Shown here in pieces: positions 57,180-64,000 of a stretch of 64,000 bases of DNA. Origin of the DNA: Acanthosepion pharaonis (lineage: Eukaryota; Mollusca; Cephalopoda; Sepiida; Sepiidae); the NCBI GenBank assembly GCA_903632075.3, contig CAHIKZ030000395.1:1-64000 (forward strand). Direction: 5' to 3'. A program made the position numbers and the translations under genes. How positions within the stretch are numbered: position 1 is the first letter of the stretch; the number at the start of each line of letters is the position of its first letter. Under the pieces are notes generated by a model. It made no database searches and was not told where the DNA came from. It was given only the letters and a program-made list of their open reading frames with translations.

Positions 57180-58688
57180 GTAAATTTAAATTTAGATTCT
57201 GAGAGGAAATATTTGTATTACTTCACAAATTATTCTACTATTCTTGTATTGTCGATTTTTATCCCATTTTGACCAAAATTGAATATTCCATGAATTATTC
57301 GGTTATCTTCATCACTGTTCTTTTTATCATATTTCAACCGATAATAGCTTCGAATTTTTACAAGTATTTGTTATATCCTTTAAGTATTGAGTATATACAT
57401 CTTGGGATGTTCGAAGATCATATTGTTGAAAAATAAATAATGGACACTGATTACGATGAATAATGTTTGTATATCGATTTTAGACCAAAATTCACGCATA
57501 TTTTTATTCTCTAGATTTCTAGGCCGGGGCTTGAATACCGTCTCTAGAACAAGGTACCCATTTTTTCTTTAATAGCATGAGATATTGTGCCAGGTTAGAT
57601 GTTACAATCACTCGGGCGAAAAATTCCTTAGGATAAATGCACTGACATGACCTTTGTGATTCTCTGAATACTATACTGAGTTTCTCATAGAATGCACCTA
57701 TGAGTTGTATGGTGGTGCCATCAAAATATCTTTATCTGATGGAAGCATAACCTTTAACAGCTTTCTTCTTTGAAGACTTTGAGAATTCAGGAATCCAAAT
57801 CCTAACAGCAACCCTGCCCGTTATTATCTCGAGTTCAGATTAAACGAGGATTCTGTGTTCAGGTTGTCAGTTTTCTTGAATTCCGTTTGTCTTTTTTTTT
57901 TCTTTCTCCAGAGTGTACCTCATGTTTCTCTAGCGGGAATTACTTCGCACAAACCGAAATGCAATATCCCACATTGGAAGTATACTTGAAGGGGTTATTT
58001 TCAGACAAGTCAGAATCCAAAACAAACTTTCTAATCTATTGGGACCCTAAGCCCAGCTTTATTTGACCGACTATTTATATGCTTCTACCTATATTAGGTT
58101 GCCTTGGTTACACATCCTCTACTGAGCCACAAACAATTTTTATTCAATTCGCTTTTTTCCATGGCTGTCAACAAATAAATAATGTGTGTTTACCTATAGT
58201 GCCGGTCGTTTTTTTCAGTTTCCCTACAGAACATCTCTCAGAGAAAAGCTCATACAAATTTTGCTGCATGAAATTGACTTTTACTTGATTTGATTTTATA
58301 TCAGATCCTTCTCACGCTCGTTTAGCCAATCAAAATCGACTTCCTTGTTTTGTCTTCCATCTGACCTCAAAGGTCAACCTCAGGAGATCCGATTAGCGAT
58401 ACACTTCCTCTAAAAATATAATAGTCTACTAAACTATTATTTAACACGTGTTTCTTACACCAAAACAAGCACAAAAGTCCATATAAACGTACGCAAATCT
58501 TTCGTTTTTGAGTTATTAAGTTTAAAGAAAGTTTACGGTAGATGGTGCTGTGTTGTCATGTAGACTAGATTATATTTGTCATTCGTGTACATTGGGGGCT
58601 ATTTCGTCTTCAACGTTTAACATGTGTAGTGTTGAGTTAAGTAAGAAGTGTTCGTTTAACAATGACAGGATATTAATATCGTGAGCAG
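57180..58688. other. Unassigned DNA, left flank of a DUF4817-type element
   Basis: No frame with a recognisable domain in 57180-58500. 58560-58688 ('cgtgtacattgggggctatt') resembles the leader found before DUF4817-type ORFs. Confidence 0.35.
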
Positions 58689-59010
58689 GTAGAAATGATT
58701 TTTACATACGGCCGTGTGAATGGTAATGGACGCGAGGTTGCACGGCTGTATCAGATTGCGTCTCCAGACCGAATACAGCCGAGTCATCAATCCTTTGCTG
58801 TTATCTATCGTTGCGTTACTGAGTGAGGATCCGTAGCATCACAAAATACGCCTGACCACGAAGAACATTCTATGTCGGAGACAATACAGGTATCAGCACA
58901 CGTCAAGTGGCTCTAGTAGCGCATGGAGGACACTTCAAGAACAGCTCCTATGTCCGTGTCATTTACAACGTGTTCAGAGTCTTTCACCCTCTTATAACTA
59001 ATCACGAAAG
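58689..59010 (+). pseudogene. DUF4817-type transposon protein, N-terminal fragment
   Basis: Open from 58689: VEMIFTYGRVNGNGREVARL, then PSHQSFAVIYRCVTE and a stop near 58825. In another frame WRTLQEQLLCPCHLQRVQ appears near 58920-58980. These are the signature pieces of the DUF4817 helix-turn-helix proteins carried by transposons in arthropods and molluscs. No transposase catalytic domain follows. Dead. Confidence 0.7.
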
Positions 59011-59829
59011 AACTTTTGCCGATGGTTTATTGCACAAACTCAAAAAACGAAGGATTTGCGGACATATATTTATATATATTTTGTCCTTGTTTCGTCATCA
59101 AATTTTTAAAAGTATTTTTGATACACCTTGTATCCGCGTGTACCAAGCGGAGTATAATATATTACATATAGATACACAATGAGCAGAGTGTAAGGAGAAA
59201 AGTTCTTACATATAATATGGAGATACTCCTGTGCCTGGAGAAGACGTGTTTAACACTCCAGATTTTAACGGGCCGGATTCAACTACTATGTCCCAGACGA
59301 GGACATATTCCACGAACGGGAAACAGCGAGTATTGGGGTTTCCCAAGTTGAAGACTGCGAGCTGGAGTTTCTTCTACGGAAGATATATTCCCAAAAGGAA
59401 ACTTGTAAGCTGCTGTGGGGTGCAGATTTAACCTTTGCCCGGGCCCTTAGCTAAAGAAAGCAACCTTTCGGCTTGGCTGCTGTAAAAAAACTGAATGGCA
59501 GGCCACCATTTTTATTGATTTTTCTATCGGGTGATACTGGCCTTCCGCTCACCGATTTTAACTATGTTTCATGAAAGATAAACAAGAAATAAAAATGCCA
59601 GACCAAATTGAATCAAACAGATTAAGAGTAAAACCGAAAGTAAAAAAAAAGTAGAGGACTCGGTATGTTTTGGCGTTGGTCCTTTAGCCTTTTTCTTGCA
59701 ATAGAAGTTAGCAAAGAGAGTATTAAGAAATAAGTCATAAATGACTATCTAGAAACGTCTGGAAAGGGAACGCACGCTACAAGAAACGTTTTAATGAGTA
59801 GTAGGCATGCAGACAGTTTTTTTTATCTG
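59011..59829. other. Unassigned DNA
   Basis: 66-codon frame at 59231-59431 without a recognised domain. The segment 59222-59480 is less AT-rich and may be mobile-element interior. Confidence 0.3.
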
Positions 59830-59835
59830 TGTTTC

Positions 59836-60970
59836 ATCTGTAATTGCACAAAGACATTCGATAAAATACGACACGAAGAAATTCTTGGAATATTAGAAAA
59901 GCTTGGTCTACACGGAAAAGATATCCAAATAATCATAAAGTTTTACTGGGAACCAACACAGCATCTATACTGATCGATCATGAATTGCGTAAACAAAAAC
60001 AGAAAAATAATTAATGTTTTCTCATCGAATTTATTTAATCTATACAATGAGAGGACGAGAAGACCTATGAGAACTTGTTATCGGCTGATGCTGCCGTGGG
60101 AATATAGACTAATTTAGTATATTTAGCTACCCTGACCCACGAGGGTTGCAAGTGGCACAAGGCCGGTTTAACGTGGTTTTCTCCGAGCCCGTAGGCTCGG
60201 CCAAAAATATTCCCCTTCGAACCCGTACAAACGGGTTCACGGGCAGTCTACCTCCCCGAACGAGACTCTGCCCTTCAGCGGAGCCTTGTCCGGGTTCTTC
60301 TCTGCCTTCGGGCAGAGAGTTCGACTGTATAGCTGGAACAGGTCGCAGACTAAGCAGATGATAATATGTTGATGACAGGTTAAGAAGAAAAGTAATCATG
60401 AAGAATGATAAGGAAGTCGATGATATTCAGAGGAAAGGACTATTTATTTACCGTAGAAGGTAGAATGGATGGATGTCAGTAAAAGGACAGCCCATGATAT
60501 GAATTAATTATCGAGGTCATCAAAATCAATTATATGGATTGTGTAACAACAGGGGATGGAAATTGTAACACAAAAATCAGTAGGAAAATGCCTTTCAGAA
60601 ACTAAACTAGCTACTAAAGGATGGAAAAATCACCTAGGAAACAAAGAAAAAGAGTGCTGATCTGCTATATAATCTCTGACGTCCATGCAGGAAATACTGG
60701 ACAACCTTCTCATAAGTGAAGAATAAAAACGAAACTCTCTTGACGAATATTGAGATTACTATGGAGAAAAAACAGAAAATACAAATACACTGTTGAAAGA
60801 CTGAGCTGAAATTGTTGGAACACATAATAAGAAAGAAAGTCTTCGAGAATTTAACACTCACAGGGCTTAGCGAAGACAAAAAAAATGAGGACAAACGATG
60901 AGTGACCTTGGCCGTTATCAAATTTTGGGTTGCGACAACTTTGTAAGTAGAGGTGCAAAGTCCTGCTGAA
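59836..60970 (+). pseudogene. Non-LTR retrotransposon reverse transcriptase, interrupted
   Basis: Plus strand: NCTKTFDKIRHEEILGILEK at 59845-59905 (RT block with the first catalytic D region), then DIQIIIKFYWEPTQHLY and SSNLFNLYNE. A 220-bp foreign-looking island interrupts at 60130-60349. Directly after it ADDNMLMTG (60354 onward) is the YADD-site tail. Later pieces are DCVTTGDGNCNTKIS near 60540-60580, then LKLLEHIIRKKVFENLTLTG near 60807-60868. Multiple stops; same C-terminal type as 55470-55880. Confidence 0.68.
60130..60349. other. GC-rich hairpin island inserted in the LINE RT
   Basis: Sharp rise in GC. Four perfect hairpins, each with a 4-nt loop: 60135-60146 (4-bp stem, ACGA), 60183-60200 (7 bp, CGTA), 60219-60238 (8 bp, ACAA), 60300-60317 (7 bp, TTCG). 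A further stem pairs GGGCAG (60241-60246) with CTGCCC (60268-60273). A CTA trinucleotide flanks both sides (60127-60129, 60350-60352), a possible target-site duplication. No tRNA, rRNA or known element recognised. The overlapping frames on both strands are probably incidental. Confidence 0.6.
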
Positions 60971-62310
60971 AACATAAGGTCATCTATCACATAATATGGC
61001 GCCATTCGTGGGGAAATTGTGACCACTTTTCTGACGACGTTCCCCGAACGTTCGTCACTCACTACACCTGTGATGACATCCAAGGTTGAGTGTATTTCCA
61101 TATACACCCAACTCGCTATGTGCACAGATTTGTCTTCTCGGCTCTAATCGCTTGCAACAAAAAAAAAAAAAATGAGGACAATAGTTTTTCCAGATTCTGT
61201 TTGGAAAGTAGCAACAATAGGACTTATGTCTTAAATGTGGGATCCTTCCTTCTGCGAGAGGTGGGCATCTATCTTCCTAACTTCACTGGCCTTGGTAACT
61301 CCTGATTTCTCACTACCAGTCCTTCTGTCACTGATCGCTGGGCAGCTCCAACTCTTCTGAACACCTACCTACTTCACTTACAGCTGGATCCACTTTCCTC
61401 GCGACTTCCTGCCTCTCTCTGCCAATATGGATAATCCTGGGGTCCCACCCCATCGATCCACTTGTCTTTCCGGAAGATTTGGGACCACCCCAAAGCCACA
61501 TGGGCGGTAAAATCTTCAAAGGACTACATGTCTAAAATCATTTCTAAAATTTTTATGTTTCCCAATCCAAAGGCAAACCGGAGACATGAATCCTGAAATA
61601 TTAACCCCTAAGTTCCCTTCAAGATGGACTGGAGACAAAATTCCTACGAAACTCCAATAGCTGAGTGGACTTAAAAGGAAGGAATTTATCACCTTCTCTT
61701 ATAAAGATGTGTGAGAAATCAGATTTTTACACATACAAAGTCTATCTCGGAATTCACAATTGATTCCGGTCCCGCAGTATAGCTAGTAATATTCAAACGA
61801 AGGCCTTGTTTAAAGAAGTGGGATGGCATCACATGTCCTTCACTCCTCAAGCCCCTAAAACCATCACCGAAAAGGGAACATTTGTTGAGCTTAACATGGT
61901 GGGGCGGCATCTAAAGGCTCCTCACACGATCATCTGTCATTTTTCCGGTTCACTTTTTGATCCTGGTTGGTCAAAAGCATACTTGGTACTTCTTGATGTT
62001 TTAAATTTTCCACTAATCGTGTCGGAGAACGCATATTTTCTGGAAATTTTCTCGAATATTCAGGCCGGTAAATGTAATTAATATCGTTCAATTAAAAAAC
62101 AGAACATTTACTCAAATAATAATGTATCCATAAAAATAACGTATAAACAGACAAAGAGGAAAAAATCAGACACCTACCAACCTATGCATTCAAGGATTGT
62201 CCTCTAAATGAACGAGACAGAGCAAATATGCTACCCAGAGACACACCTCAAAAAGAGCAAAATTCAGACCACTACTCGAGTTTCTCGCTATTTCGATCTT
62301 CAACCGATTA
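60971..62310. other. Unassigned DNA
   Basis: Frames of 63-91 codons at 61328-61519, 61719-61910 and 61806-62081 show no recognised domain. Mobile-element interior is likely but unproven. Confidence 0.3.
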
Positions 62311-62313
62311 TAA

Positions 62314-62317
<4 letters not shown>

Positions 62318-62361
<44 letters not shown>
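62318..62361. repeat. (TA)n microsatellite
   Basis: About 22 TA units. Confidence 0.95.
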
Positions 62362-62366
<5 letters not shown>

Positions 62367-62672
62367 AGATAGATATATTAAAAGAAATAGTTCATGACAA
62401 AAAGAAAGGTAACAAAAAATATATATTACTGTAAATTTGTAAACCGAAATATTTTAGAAACAGTTACCTCAGTTTATTGGTCTTCTCTAATCAGAGCAAA
62501 AATTAATTGAAGACAGAAAAATGTGCACAGCAACTAAAAATATACAACCGCAAACTTATATGAAACAAAAAATATAGCATTAAAGGATAATTATCTTTAA
62601 ACACAGCTACTACTTATTCTGCTTAAAGAGAGACGGCTGGTAGGACTTAATATATAATAATATATATAATCG

Positions 62673-62736
62673 GTATTAACACTGAGAATATACTGGGCCA
62701 ATATCAACACTGAGAATATACTGGGCCAATAGACCG
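62673..62736 (+). repeat. 28-bp tandem duplication
   Basis: 'aacactgagaatatactggg' plus 'ccaat' occurs at 62679 and again at 62707. Confidence 0.85.
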
Positions 62737-62864
62737 GGGACACTGCTGTTTTTGTTTTTTAAATTAATACCTGATTATATTTGGTATGAATTCTTTCTTT
62801 TTTTGTTATGAATGGTCTTTTAATCGGTTTACTTTTATTGCTCTAATAAAATTTTGTTCCCCTG

Positions 62865-62866
<2 letters not shown>

Positions 62867-62928
<62 letters not shown>

Positions 62929-62970
62929 GAGAGAGAGAGAGAAAGAGAGAGCAAGAGAGAGAAAGAGAGA
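62867..62970. repeat. (TA)n followed by (GA)n-rich tract
   Basis: TA units to 62924, then purine-only GA-rich sequence with AAAG and CAAG interruptions to 62970. ORFs crossing it are repeat artefacts. Confidence 0.93.
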
Positions 62971-63186
62971 CTAACGGGGAATAAAATTGAACGCCCTGAA
63001 GGTGGATGCTGAACATGCTTGCAGGCAATAGTAATTTTTCTTTCTTTTTCATCTTCGGCCATCTTGTACCTTAATAACACATTCCAGTGCACAGTCTGTG
63101 TGTGAGCTTTAGACGGTGACGAATGCTGCTTCGTTAAGGTGAAAGAGTCCAGTGTAATCAGGTGGCATGGCACACGTGGCTGTCGT

Positions 63187-63780
63187 TCTTTCCCTTTCTG
63201 GCCCTTTTTCCTTCTCTTTAATTTTCTTTTCTTCATCTTCTTTATTCCTCTGCCTCTGTTCCTTTACTCTCCTCCTCTTGAGCTCTCTCTTTCTCTCTCT
63301 CTCTCTCTTTTATCTTTTTTCTATATCTATTTTTTTTTTCATTCTTGTATTCTCTTTCTTTTTTCGTTGATCTTTCTCGTTCATGCTTTTTCTCATTCTT
63401 TCTCTTTTTTCTTTTTGTTTATTTCTTCCTCTCTTTATCATTTTTTTTATCCATGGTTACTTTCACCTTTAAGTATCCTTTCTCTTTCATTTTCCCATTT
63501 CTTTCTCCATATATTTTCCCATTTTTCTTCTTTTTCCTTCTGTGGTCTTTTCGTTTCATTCTTTCGCATCATTTTTCTTCTTTGTCGATATTCTTTCTTT
63601 CTCTTCCTTTCGTTTGTTAGTCTTTTACATATAATATTCTTTCATTATCTATTATCTTTCTTCAGTTCTTTCTTCATCTCTTCCTTCTCACACCTTTGTA
63701 CTCTCTTTCTCTCCTACAATTCCCAGTCTTTCTCTTCTTCTAACATCTGTTTCCTTATTTCTTTTTCTATCCGCCCACCC
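63187..63780 (+). repeat. ~600-bp polypyrimidine region
   Basis: Strong C/T bias on the plus strand with (CT)n near 63283-63308. The open frames of 279 and 91 codons here are F/S/L-only low-complexity translations, not genes. Potential H-DNA-forming sequence. Confidence 0.85.
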
Positions 63781-64000
63781 TTATTACAAAAGAGGGGCCC
63801 GGGTAATAAGAAGGCGAACAGAAATAAATATAGAAACTTGCGCGTCGTCAGGATAAGGTTATTCGTTGCTGAGTCTGCCGGTTTCAGGTTACCATCTCCT
63901 GATACCTTACGCAACAGAGGCACGCACAAAAAAAACACACACACTAAGTGTGAGTCTCAAGTGCAGACCAATATTTAGTGTTATTAAAGGAATAAGCAAA

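Noticed and set aside
62835..63236. 133-codon minus-strand frame
   Set aside because: Runs through TA and GA microsatellites; not protein-like.
63139..63978. 279-codon open frame, the longest in the window
   Set aside because: It is an F/S/L-rich translation of a polypyrimidine tract; no domain, codon bias from repeat only.

Overview
Eukaryotic, AT-rich, intron-free genomic DNA, most likely from a cephalopod mollusc (octopus-like). The evidence is the animal replication-dependent core histone genes, a histone H2B with a molluscan-type MPPKVSSKGAKK start, tRNA-derived SINEs whose heads and tails look like those described from octopus, and a typical mix of molluscan retroelements. The taxon is an inference; no sequence search was run.

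The only clearly intact protein genes are four core histones arranged as two divergent pairs: H3 (minus) / H4 (plus) at 21.7-22.8 kb and H2B (minus) / H2A (plus) at 26.0-27.1 kb. Each pair shares a ~250 bp promoter with TATA-like boxes. H3, H4 and H2B end in a histone-type RNA stem-loop. H2A keeps only the 3' arm of this stem-loop. No H1 gene was found. Around the intact genes lie broken copies: four minus-strand H4 3'-end pseudogenes (2.9, 11.0, 29.7 and 31.3 kb), one truncated H3 pseudogene (6.6 kb) and two H3 3'-end/promoter remnants (12.2 and 29.9 kb). Most of the broken copies sit in two long direct duplications (about 40-2790 with 27588-29712, and 10276-11320 with 30517-31567). The locus is therefore a decaying, rearranged histone cluster.

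Region by region: 0-3.3 kb is a duplicated block with an H4 remnant; 3.7-9.1 kb holds two related LTRs around a LINE 3' fragment and the H3 remnant; 10-15 kb holds a duplicated block, a Tx1-like LINE RT fragment and a minus-strand LTR; 15-21.6 kb is AT-rich and made largely of a terminal-inverted-repeat element family (ends TACCTCC); 21.7-27.1 kb is the live histone core; 27.6-31.6 kb holds the second duplicated blocks; 31.7-41.0 kb holds more TACCTCC elements, a probably functional tRNA-Gly(GCC), a 4-nt-deleted tRNA-Gly copy, a Helitron-like fragment and a Tx1-like LINE fragment. From 41 to 64 kb the window is a graveyard of mobile elements: direct and inverted arrays of tRNA-Gln-like repeats, head-to-head Penelope-like fragments, CR1/Jockey-like LINE pieces, LTR retrotransposon remnants (including one ~5 kb minus-strand element with gag, RT and integrase still in order), SINEs, a DUF4817-type transposon fragment, and a LINE reverse transcriptase broken by a GC-rich hairpin island. 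The right end carries TA, GA and polypyrimidine tracts.

Strongest leads: the GC-rich island of four-nucleotide-loop hairpins inserted at the YADD codons of a LINE RT (60.13-60.35 kb); the tRNA-Gln-like arrays bracketing a LINE fragment (41.1-42.1 kb); a Helitron-like ORF ending in a histone-type stem-loop (34.1-34.45 kb); and the missing 5' arm of the H2A stem-loop.
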